A stretch of DNA of 64,000 bases from an uncultured Muribaculaceae bacterium (GTDB lineage Bacteria; Bacteroidota; Bacteroidia; Bacteroidales; Muribaculaceae): NCBI GenBank assembly GCA_905233915.1, contig CAJOFM010000012.1:1-64000 (forward strand), read 5' to 3'. The position numbers and the translations under genes are program-made. Of this stretch, positions 18,302-26,700 are shown in pieces (positions within the stretch are counted from its first letter, which is position 1; each line of letters begins with the position of its first letter). Below the pieces are notes generated by a model, which saw only the letters and a list, made by a program, of their open reading frames with translations, did no database searches and had not been told where the DNA came from.

Positions 18302-19456
18302 ATGTTTATCTACACTTACACCGAAGCTGAAGGGACCGAGTCACGACGAGTGGCAGGTTCCATCGATCATATAATGAAACCCGCCTTTGGCGACCTGCCC
18401 AGCGCCAATGGGCATCAGAGCACTGGGCCGCGGCTCAGCGCGCGCATGCTGCAGGAGTATGAAGCGGCACGACGCGAACTGGTCAACGGCATCATCACCG
18501 AGGACATGGTGCAGTTGGTCGATATGGGCAACTATGGCGTGGGCATGCACGTGAAAGCGCCCTGTGGACTGACATTATGTCATGCAGTGCAAGGTAACAA
18601 CGTGGGTGCGTCCATCGACATCGATGAGCTGCACTACCACCAGCGCTGGACAGGCGCCCCCATGGAGGTCATCGACCGCAGCCGTGTAGTGGAGGCCTCA
18701 CAGGTCTTCCTGGACCATGCCGACGAGTGGCGCGAGCAACTCGCGGCAGCCTTCAAGGCCGACAGCAAGGGCGTGAAGATGCGCAACATGGCGATGAACA
18801 ACATGGATGCCTATCTGGAACGCTATTTCGACGGGACAGGCATCACCTACTATTTTGACAAGCGCCATGCCGACGGGCACAAGGCCCGCCTGCTCGTGCA
18901 CCTCAACACCTACAAGACCCTGGACCTGCCCATTCCCCACGACAATTTCATCAACCATCTCGACCTGGTCAAGCCCCACATGGTGGAGTTTGCCTACATG
19001 GCGCGCGACGGTCGCTTCACCGTGCGCAGCGAGGTGCGTGACGACTGGCAAGTGGCCCCGAAACCGGATAACGAACCAGATATTGAACCCGCACCCACTC
19101 AAAAAGGCATCAAGAGATGGTTGAAACGTCTGGTGGACGGCCGAAACGACAAGGAACCGGCAGAAAAAACCAGATCGGAATTACAACAACAGGTAGATGA
19201 CTTCTTCATGGGAACCAAATACCAGTACCACCTCACCGAGGACGAGGAAGAAGGACGCCGCGAGCTGCACATCCGCTTGAATGGCGGCCGATCCATGATC
19301 ATCGACCTTAATCAGGGCGGTGACATCGGGCAACGCATCAGCCACGACATGGACTACATCCCACGGCTTGTCGAACTCGCCAAACTGTTCCCCTACCGTC
19401 TCACCGGCCCCCGCAAGAAGGTGAAATGGATTACCGCGCCCAGAACTGAAGACTGA
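18302..19456 (+). CDS. Unknown protein of a MoxR-VWA three-gene unit, with a duplicated domain
   Basis: A 384-residue protein with no signal or membrane segment. I do not recognise it. It contains an internal duplication. Residues about 169-243 (YLERYFDGTGITYYFD, KARLLVHLN, PHMVEFAYMARDGRFTVRS) align with about 294-370 (QVDDFFMGTKYQYHLT, RELHIRLN, IPRLVELAKLFPYRLTG). A Pro-rich and Lys/Arg-rich linker (about 250-290) joins the halves. The N-terminal 150 residues contain a distinct alpha/beta-looking region. The last four residues before the stop (RTED) are encoded by repeat copy 4. The MoxR ATPase gene starts 23 bases later, so a role as target or adaptor of that ATPase is inferred from context only. 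Confidence 0.75.
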   Translation: MFIYTYTEAEGTESRRVAGSIDHIMKPAFGDLPSANGHQSTGPRLSARMLQEYEAARRELVNGIITEDMVQLVDMGNYGVGMHVKAPCGLTLCHAVQGNNVGASIDIDELHYHQRWTGAPMEVIDRSRVVEASQVFLDHADEWREQLAAAFKADSKGVKMRNMAMNNMDAYLERYFDGTGITYYFDKRHADGHKARLLVHLNTYKTLDLPIPHDNFINHLDLVKPHMVEFAYMARDGRFTVRSEVRDDWQVAPKPDNEPDIEPAPTQKGIKRWLKRLVDGRNDKEPAEKTRSELQQQVDDFFMGTKYQYHLTEDEEEGRRELHIRLNGGRSMIIDLNQGGDIGQRISHDMDYIPRLVELAKLFPYRLTGPRKKVKWITAPRTED

Positions 19457-19478
19457 AAATTGAAAACTAAAAACTAAA
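19442..19478 (+). repeat. CTGAAAA-tail repeat, copy 4 (tail only)
   Basis: AGAACTGAAGACTGAAAATT followed by GAAAACTAAAAACTAAAT, matching the tail of copies 1-3 but without the hairpin. It encodes the last residues and stop of the upstream gene and ends one or two bases before the ATPase ATG at 19480. Confidence 0.7.
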
Positions 19479-19479
19479 T

Positions 19480-20556
19480 ATGGCTATCACCATCAACACT
19501 GGCGACCTCAAGACAATTCTCGAGACCACGCCATCGACACAGAACATCCTGCTCGTGGGCAAACACGGCATTGGAAAGAGTGAAATCATCACGCGTCACT
19601 TCGAGGACCAGGGTATACCCGTCATCGCCCTGTTCTTGGGACAGATGAGTGACCCGGGCGACCTCATCGGCCTGCCTAACAAGGACGAGAAAACCGGCAA
19701 GACCGAGTTCATGCCGCCCTATTGGTTCCCCATGGATGACAAGCCCGTGGTGCTCTTTCTCGACGAGATGAACCGCGCACGCCCCGAAATCCTGCAATCG
19801 GTCATGGACCTCTCGCTCAACCGCAAACTCGCGGGACGCGCCCTGCCTGCCGGCAGCCGCGTCATCGCTGCCGTTAACGACGGTGAGGAGTACCAGTTGA
19901 CCGACCTGGATCCCGCATTGGTGTCGCGCTTCAACGTCTATTTCTTCTCTCCCACGGTGGGCGAGTGGCTCTTCTGGGCCAAGCAGCACGACGTGGACCA
20001 ACGCGTCATCACCTTCATCGAGGAGCACCCCGATGAACTGGAGAAGAACGTGGACATCAACAAGGGCACCTTCGACAAGACGCCCGACCGCCGCGCCTGG
20101 GTGCGCGTGTCGGGTCTGCTCAAGGGTATGAGTATCACCAGCGACACCGACATGAACCGCCTAGCCAAGATGATTACCGGCGTGGTGGGCGCCCGCTCGG
20201 CCTCGATGTTCATGCAGTCGCTCAACCAGTCGCGCATGCTCACTGCCCGCGAGGTGCTGCAGGACTTCGCCTCATGTCAAAATGAACTCACCACCTACAC
20301 CATGCCGCAGATCGCCATCATCAACGAGGGCATCTACCAAGTGCTGGAACTGGGTGTGAACAGCCAGGCCAAGGAGGCCGTGGGCCGCAACCTGGTGCGC
20401 TACATCAACTGGATGCTGGTCAACAACAGGCAGGAAGCCATCGCCCACTTCGCCTCGTTCTTTGAAAACGCGACCTATCCCAATGCCAATGCCTTTATCA
20501 TGATGGACTGCCGCGAAGCCTTGCAGCTCATCAATCAGATGATTGCCAACCTATGA
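19480..20556 (+). CDS. MoxR-type AAA+ ATPase
   Basis: A 358-residue AAA+ ATPase, probably a chaperone-like remodeller working with the VWA protein encoded next to it. Motifs: Walker A GKHGIGKS at 27-34, pore-loop region GQMSDPGDLIGLP, Walker B VVLFLDEMNRA at 90-100 (Asp95, Glu96), sensor 1 AAVND near 133, and Arg finger region ALVSRF near 150. The stop codon overlaps the next start by four bases (ATGA at 20553), indicating translational coupling and fixed stoichiometry. MoxR plus VWA pairs mature metal centres or complexes in several bacteria; the client here is unknown. Confidence 0.92.
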   Translation: MAITINTGDLKTILETTPSTQNILLVGKHGIGKSEIITRHFEDQGIPVIALFLGQMSDPGDLIGLPNKDEKTGKTEFMPPYWFPMDDKPVVLFLDEMNRARPEILQSVMDLSLNRKLAGRALPAGSRVIAAVNDGEEYQLTDLDPALVSRFNVYFFSPTVGEWLFWAKQHDVDQRVITFIEEHPDELEKNVDINKGTFDKTPDRRAWVRVSGLLKGMSITSDTDMNRLAKMITGVVGARSASMFMQSLNQSRMLTAREVLQDFASCQNELTTYTMPQIAIINEGIYQVLELGVNSQAKEAVGRNLVRYINWMLVNNRQEAIAHFASFFENATYPNANAFIMMDCREALQLINQMIANL

Positions 20557-21761
20557 CCGTAGGTGACCGCATAAAAACACTGTCACAGGACTGGTTCCTC
20601 ACCGAGCCCCTGCTCTTTGCCGTGTTGTGTACCCACGCCCTCAAGCGCAACGACAACATGGCTTGCGACATGCGGTGCGGTAAAGGGATTATCGAGTACA
20701 ACCCGGAGCGGTTGGAACACTTCGATGACCATCAGTTGGCGCTCCGGCTCAAGGCCGAGGTCGTGCGCATCATCCTCAAGCACCCCTATCAGCGCCAGCC
20801 CTACAACCCGCGCCGCGACGTGATGCGCTTGTCGAGCGACCTCACCCTGTGTGACAACCTCGAGGGTATGGACACCATCGGACTGGAACCGCCCCACATC
20901 TTCGATATTCCGCGCGACCAAGCCTTTGAGCAATACTACTCGCAAATGGCCGAGCAGGTCATCCAGCTCGAGTTGAACGCCGATGGTGACGGCATCCCCA
21001 TTGACATGGAAATGCCAGGTAACGGTCAGGGAGATGGAGAGGGTGACGGCAGTGGCAACAAACTGTCCGACAGCCTGATGGATGCTGATGCCGGAGCCTC
21101 GTTATGGGAAGAGGACGAGCTCATGACCGAGAAGGTCAACCACGAGATTGAGACCGCCCAACGGTGCAACCAGTGGGGCTCGCTCAGCGGAGACCTGCGC
21201 GCCCTCATCGAGAGCTCGCTCGTGAGCAAGCAGAACTTCCGCGCCATCCTGAGCCAGTTCCGTGCCAGCATCCTGAGCACCAAGCGGCACTTGACACGCA
21301 TGCGTCCCAACCGTCGATACGGCTTCGATGCCATGGGCAGCCAGTATGCCTACAGCACCCGCCTGCTGGTCGCTGTTGACGTCAGCGGTAGCGTGCCCGA
21401 CGAGGACATCCGCAAGTTCCTGGCTGTCATCAACCGCTTCTTCAAGCAGGGCATCGAGAGCATCGAGGTCATCCAGTTCGATAGCAAGATCACTACCGAT
21501 AAACCCATGTTGCTCAAGCAAGCCACTAATGGCATCCGCGTCATCGGACGCGGCGGCACCAATTTCCAGCCCGCCATCGACTTCTATTACGAGCACGAGG
21601 AATATGACGGCCTGGTCTTCCTCACCGATGGCTATGCCCCTGTGCCCAAGGTACCCGACGATAAGAAGCACAAGCCTTTAGCTTGGATCCTGACCACCAA
21701 CGGCGGCAACGAGGACAACCTCAAGCCCTTGGGCCCCGTTGTACGCATCACCGGCCTGTAA
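20553..21761 (+). CDS. DUF2201-type VWA protein with degenerate metallopeptidase motif
   Basis: A 402-residue partner of the MoxR ATPase. The N-terminal domain (about 1-150) resembles the putative metallopeptidase domain of DUF2201, but the expected HExxH is AEVVR at 68-72, so zinc catalysis is unlikely. A Gly/Asp/Ser-rich acidic linker follows (about 150-185). The C-terminal VWA domain (about 270-402) has an intact MIDAS: DVSGS (276, 278, 280), GGTNF with Thr336 and LTDGY with Asp359. It overlaps the ATPase gene by four bases. The operon ends at a strong hairpin shared with panB. Confidence 0.88.
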   Translation: MTVGDRIKTLSQDWFLTEPLLFAVLCTHALKRNDNMACDMRCGKGIIEYNPERLEHFDDHQLALRLKAEVVRIILKHPYQRQPYNPRRDVMRLSSDLTLCDNLEGMDTIGLEPPHIFDIPRDQAFEQYYSQMAEQVIQLELNADGDGIPIDMEMPGNGQGDGEGDGSGNKLSDSLMDADAGASLWEEDELMTEKVNHEIETAQRCNQWGSLSGDLRALIESSLVSKQNFRAILSQFRASILSTKRHLTRMRPNRRYGFDAMGSQYAYSTRLLVAVDVSGSVPDEDIRKFLAVINRFFKQGIESIEVIQFDSKITTDKPMLLKQATNGIRVIGRGGTNFQPAIDFYYEHEEYDGLVFLTDGYAPVPKVPDDKKHKPLAWILTTNGGNEDNLKPLGPVVRITGL

Positions 21762-21776
21762 ACCATTGATATATAA

Positions 21777-21818
21777 AAAAAATGTGACAAGGACGTGAAT
21801 ATCCTTGTCACATTTTTT
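21777..21818. terminator. Bidirectional terminator between the VWA gene and panB
   Basis: Perfect 17-bp arms (21777-21793 and 21802-21818, core ATGTGACAAGGA) around an eight-base loop. A-rich and T-rich ends serve both converging transcripts. Confidence 0.9.
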
Positions 21819-21831
21819 ATTTCGTGATTAA

Positions 21832-22653
21832 TTAGTATTGCTCGTCGGCGTTGGGGAAATCGCCGCTCTTGACGTCGCTGATGTAGTTGCCAACACTGTC
21901 GATAATCTGCTCGCCCAGGTTGTTATAAACGCGCAAGAACTTGGGTTTGAACTCGCGGTTCAGTCCCAACATGTCGTGCAACACGAGCACCTGGCCGCTG
22001 CAAGCACTACCGCCACCGATGCCTATGGTGGGTACATTGATGCTCTGGGTGACCTTGGCGGCCAGCGTGGCGGGAATCTTCTCAAGCACTATACCGAAGC
22101 ATCCTATTTCGGCCAGCACCTTGGCATCGGCCAGCAGACGTGTGGCCTCGGCCTCATCCTGTGCACGGGTCGAGTAGGTACCGAACTTGTTGATACTCTG
22201 CGGAGTAAGTCCCAGGTGACCCATCACAGGGATACCGGCGCGCAAAATCATCTCGATGGCAGCACGCATCTCACGTCCTCCCTCGAGTTTGACGCCGTCG
22301 GCCCCGGTTTCCTGCATGATGCGCACAGCATTACGTTGCGCCTCGATGGGGTCGCCCTGATAGGTACCGAAAGGCATGTCCACAATCACCATCGCACGCT
22401 TGACGGCACGCACCACGGTGCGCCCATAGACAATCATGTCGTCGATGGTGATGGGGATGGTGGTGGCATTGCCCTGCATGACGTTGCTGGCACTGTCGCC
22501 CACCAAGATAATGTCGATGCCGGCATGGTCCACGAGGGTGGCCATGGTGAAGTCATAGGCGGTTATCATCGCGATTTTCTCGCCTGCGAGGCGCATGTCG
22601 GCAATGCGCTTGGTTGTGACCTTGCGGGGGTCAGATACTGTATAGGTTGACAT
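21832..22653 (-). CDS. panB: 3-methyl-2-oxobutanoate hydroxymethyltransferase
   Basis: First committed enzyme of pantothenate synthesis: it transfers a hydroxymethyl group from methylene-tetrahydrofolate to alpha-ketoisovalerate. Motifs seen: KIAMITAYDFTMATLVDHAG, ILVGDSASNVMQGNATTIPI with the metal-binding Asp, GADGVKLEGG, MGHLGLTPQS and GIGGGSACSGQVLVLHDMLG. I chose the ATG at 22653 (MSTYTVSDPRKV, 273 residues). A GTG at 22695 lies inside the -7 promoter box and cannot be the start of translation. The gene is monocistronic, divergent from the Cys-rich repeat gene and convergent with the VWA gene. Confidence 0.96.
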   Translation of the reverse strand: MSTYTVSDPRKVTTKRIADMRLAGEKIAMITAYDFTMATLVDHAGIDIILVGDSASNVMQGNATTIPITIDDMIVYGRTVVRAVKRAMVIVDMPFGTYQGDPIEAQRNAVRIMQETGADGVKLEGGREMRAAIEMILRAGIPVMGHLGLTPQSINKFGTYSTRAQDEAEATRLLADAKVLAEIGCFGIVLEKIPATLAAKVTQSINVPTIGIGGGSACSGQVLVLHDMLGLNREFKPKFLRVYNNLGEQIIDSVGNYISDVKSGDFPNADEQY

Positions 22654-22694
22654 GAATGTTCTGCTTAAAGAATTAAAAGTATATTCAAAGTGCA

Positions 22695-22726
22695 CAAAAG
22701 TACACGTTTGCCCTTAAAATGACAAA
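22695..22726 (-). promoter_or_regulatory. Promoter of panB
   Basis: On the minus strand, TTTG (22726-22723), 20-nt spacer, TACTTTTG (22702-22695): an exact consensus match, about 40 bases before the panB ATG. Confidence 0.8.
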
Positions 22727-22786
22727 TTTTGCACCGCGATTAAACCAAAAAAAGCTTAAAACGTCTTATTATTCGGTTATTATTGC

Positions 22787-22794
22787 TATTTTTG
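22787..22794 (+). promoter_or_regulatory. -7 box of the Cys/Lys repeat protein gene
   Basis: TATTTTTG matches TAnnTTTG, 45 bases before the ATG at 22840. No good -33 TTTG is seen at the usual distance. It is divergent from the panB promoter. Confidence 0.5.
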
Positions 22795-22839
22795 CCGCAA
22801 ATTATTAACTACAAACGTAATAAACTGAATTTTAAAATT

Positions 22840-23457
22840 ATGAAGAAATTCTTATTGACTCTCGCAGTTATGGTGATTGCCGCCGGTTCAGTGACTGCAC
22901 AAGACAAAGTCGTTAAATCAGACAAAGCTCCTATTACCAAGGCTCAATTGGTTGCTCAACCCAAGCATGAGTGCAAAGACCATAAGGACGGTCAGCCCTG
23001 CACCAAGCCTGCCGACCAGCAGTGCCCCGATTGCAAGGAAAAGGCTGCCGCAGCCAAGAAGTGTGAAAAGGCCGAAGGCATGAAGGAATGCAAGAAGGCC
23101 GAGGGTATGAAGGAATGCAAGATTGGTGAAGGCAAGAAGCATGAGTGCAAGGAAGGCATGAAGAAGTGTGACAAGCCCGAAGGCATGAAAGAGTGCAAGA
23201 AGGCTGAAGGCATGAAGCACGAGTGCAAGGAAGGCATGAAGAAGTGTGACAAGCCCGAGGGCATGAAGGAGTGCAAGAAAGCTGAAGGTATGAAGCACGA
23301 GTGCAAGGAAGGTATGAAGAAGTGCGACAAGCCCGAGGGCATGAAGGAGTGCAAGAAGGCTGAAGGCATGAAGCATGAATGCAAGGACGGCAAGAAGTGC
23401 GACAAGCCCGCCGACCAGCAGTGCCCCGACTGCAAGGAAGCAGCCAAGAAGAACTAA
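22840..23457 (+). CDS. Secreted Cys/Lys/Met-rich tandem-repeat protein
   Basis: A 205-residue protein with a signal peptide (about 1-20, cut near VTA-QD), so periplasmic or exported. The mature part has 20 cysteines and 11 EGM-type methionines plus several histidines, arranged in repeats of about 26 residues (KKCDKPEGMKECKKAEGM, then KHECKEGM), three near-identical and others diverged. KPADQQCPDCKE with a CxxC occurs before and after the repeat block. Regular spacing of Cys, Met and His suggests metal binding or redox chemistry, but this is inference; I know no family. I chose the ATG at 22840 because it opens a canonical signal peptide. Confidence 0.8.
   Translation: MKKFLLTLAVMVIAAGSVTAQDKVVKSDKAPITKAQLVAQPKHECKDHKDGQPCTKPADQQCPDCKEKAAAAKKCEKAEGMKECKKAEGMKECKIGEGKKHECKEGMKKCDKPEGMKECKKAEGMKHECKEGMKKCDKPEGMKECKKAEGMKHECKEGMKKCDKPEGMKECKKAEGMKHECKDGKKCDKPADQQCPDCKEAAKKN
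23062..23409 (+). repeat. In-gene tandem repeats (about 78-bp units)
   Basis: Nucleotide repeats encoding the EGMKKCDKP / EGMKECKKA / EGMKHECK units; three consecutive 78-bp units at about 23149-23382 are nearly identical, which suggests recent expansion by slippage or recombination. Confidence 0.8.
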
Positions 23458-23513
23458 ACATCAGGCCCCCGTCAAGGCCATGACTTGAGTGGATATATCT
23501 CCACTAGGTCATC

Positions 23514-23550
23514 AAAATCCCTGATTTCGTCGTTGAAATCGGGGATTTTT
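23514..23550 (+). terminator. Terminator after the Cys/Lys repeat gene
   Basis: AAAATCCCTGATTTC (23514-23528) pairs with GAAATCGGGGATTTT (23535-23549), followed by TGTTTTC. A smaller hairpin precedes it at about 23481-23511. Confidence 0.85.
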
Positions 23551-23755
23551 GTTTTCATTATGTCCCTTTTTAGGCGGTAAACGCTTGGATGTGAATTTAG
23601 ATTTCTTTAGTCATGTTAACTTATTAACTTATCATATATCAGCCTGTTAGAATTTTGTATGGCTTTGATTTTTCTTGAGAGGTATTTTAGGTTTTATCTG
23701 ATTACTCTAATTTTGCAAAAAATCAAGATTTATTTAATCACAAAAACCTGTCACA

Positions 23756-26700
23756 ATGAAGAAATTTTCAACTTTACTCAATCTTGCCGCTGTCATGCTG
23801 CTTGCTGGCGCATGGAGCGGCACGACTTGGGCACAGGATGCGCTGCAGCTCAGTGCTGACGCCACCCAGGTGACCCAGGACTTTGACGGCATGTGGGACA
23901 GCGATGCCCAGGCAGCAACGCTCGACATGCCGCAGGGATGGCGCGTAGATCGCCAGATGAATGCTCCCCGCACCGTGGGCAGCTATGCCAACGCTGCCAC
24001 CCAGGTGATGTACACTGGCGGCACAAGCCTGGCCAGCAACGCCAAGAACGGTACCTGGAACTTCGCTTCCAGCAGTGTGCCCAGCGACTGCTCGGTGGGA
24101 GGTCTCTCGACCACCGTTGACGGTGGTACCCGCTGCATCAGCGTGATGACCTGCCTGCGCAATGCGGGCGATGAGGCCATCACCAAGCTGACCCTCGGCT
24201 ATGACATCGAGAAGTACCGCGACGGCGACAATGCCGCCGGTTTTGCCGTACAGCTCTACGTCTCGACCGATGGTGTCACGTGGAACAATGCAGGTGACGA
24301 TTTCTATACCTACTTCGCTCCCGATGCCGCTACCCAGGGTGCTGCCGTGGTTCCCATCAGCACCACGGGCATCACAGCCAAGCAGCTTATGGTGGACCTC
24401 GCACCTGGTGCCGACCTGTACCTGGCATGGAACATCAGCGTGGCCAGCGGCAGCAGCCCCAACAAGGCTATGGGCCTGGCCATCGACAATGTGGTGATTG
24501 ACGCCACATTCGCTTCTCAGGATCAGGCATGCTACATCTATGTCGAGGACGTGACCAAGTGGAGCGCGCTCTACATGGCCGATGGCACAGGCGAGGCAGT
24601 AGCAGCCTCTAGCAGTGCTGTGGTTAACGGTGTGACCTACAAGGTGTGGGAAATCGCCATGGACGGTGCCGAGCACGTGCTCACCTTCACCGACAACAAT
24701 GGCAACACGCTGACTACCAATGTCAACGCCGACCGTGACTACTACCTGTGCGTGACCAAGGAGGAGGTGACCGAAATCACCGACCCGCAGAACTACACAG
24801 GCTATGTTGACCCGACCCGTCCCCCGTTTGTCGCATCAGGCATCTACCTGCGTGGCGAGGTGAATAGCTGGGGTGCAGTGAGCGACTGGGAATTCAGCAA
24901 TGAGGGCAATGGCACCTACGTGCTCTATGACAAGACGCTGAGCGGACAGTTCAAGGTGGCCGACTCGGGTTGGACCAGCGCCTGCAACTACGGCAGCAAC
25001 GGCACCAGCGTCCAGATGGGTGTTCCCTACAGCCTCGTGCTTGGTACCAACGATAACATCTCGTGCGGCGGCAACTCCTTTATGTGCAAGCGCATCGTGC
25101 TCACCATCAACAATGGAGCTGCGACCCTGCTGCTCGAGAGCGACGATGACGACACGGACTTGACCGCTGTTTATGTCATCGGTGACAACAACGGCTGGAA
25201 CTACATGGATGCTTCTGGCAAACTGGACCTCATCGAAGGCAAGACCTTCAAGGGCCAGGTAACCATGCCCGCCGTGGGTGACGGCTACAGCCACTGGCGC
25301 ATCTATCAGCGCCTGGGCATGGGCGGCGTTTGGGGTGCTGAAGAGGACCTCACTTGCGACAATACCGCCGGCACGCTCATCAAAGGCGCCACGGGACGTG
25401 TATCGACCGCTCCCGGCACCTATGACGTGACCTTCAACCTCGAGACGGGTGAGTACAGCCTCGTGCTGGCTTCATCCACCCCCACCTCGATGACACTTCA
25501 ACCTGCCAACGTGGTACTCGTTCCTGAGTTACCCGAGCAGGTCAAGGTGCTCTCGCTGAACAACAGCCTCATCTATTATAACGATCAGGACGCTGTGTTC
25601 AACGGCATCGCTCAGGCAATGGGTAAGGATGCCAACTGGACCAAGCACACCCTGCTGGGCAAGTCGCTCTTGACTCACTGGGAGGAAGGCGACGGTGTGG
25701 CCGAGGACGGTAACCCCGGTGCCAAGATGCTCGTGCGCAGCGAGGCTTGGAGCCACATCATCCTGCAGGAGCAGAGTTCGCTGCCCCGCACCAATATCGA
25801 GTCCTTCCGCGCTAACGTGAAGCGCTGGGTGGATTACATCCGCGAGTATTGCCCCAACCCCAATGCCATCATCATCGTGCCCATCAACTGGGCTTACAGC
25901 GGCGATTGGGAGAATTATACCGCTTTCAACTCGACGTTTGTCAAGAACTATCAGGACGTTGCCCTCGACCTGGGCGTGACCTTGTGCCCCGTGGGCGTGG
26001 CTTATCAGGAGGTATTCGACCTGGAAGGCAGCGCAGGCACTCTCACCTGGTTCCTCGATGACCGTCACCCGACCCTCAAGGCCACCTATATGGCCGCCGC
26101 AATGGAGTATGGCCTCATCTACGGCGTTGACCCGCTGACCATCACTTGGGCACCCAATGGCCTGAGCAATGACGATGCTGCCGCCATGCGTGGCTATGCC
26201 AGCCGTGCCTTGAACGGTTTCACCAACTACGTGGACCACACCGCTGGCCAGGTTCATTATAAGGTGACCGTGCGCGACCAGTTCGGCATGGAAATCGATG
26301 CTCCCGAGCCCGTGGTGATGACCCTGAGCGACGGTGGTGACATTAATGCCGACTACGTCTTCACCAGCAACGGCTCCAACGGTGAGTACACCGTGACCGC
26401 CACCACTGGCGACTTTACCCAGAATGCCAACCTCAAGGTGGCAACTGCCCTGACCGAGGTGGTGACCTATCCCGCCATCGAGCTGAACGAGGCCACCCTG
26501 AGCGCAACCCAGAACTTTGACGTGATGGGTGACGAGGCTACCGCAACACTGCCCGACGCTTGGCGCATCGACCGCATCCTTACCGCTCCGCGCACCGTGG
26601 GACGTTTTGACCAGGCCGATGACCAGACGATGTACAGCGGCGGCGTGAGCCTGCCCAGCAATGCCAAGAACGGCACGTGGAACTTCGGCGACAATGCAGG

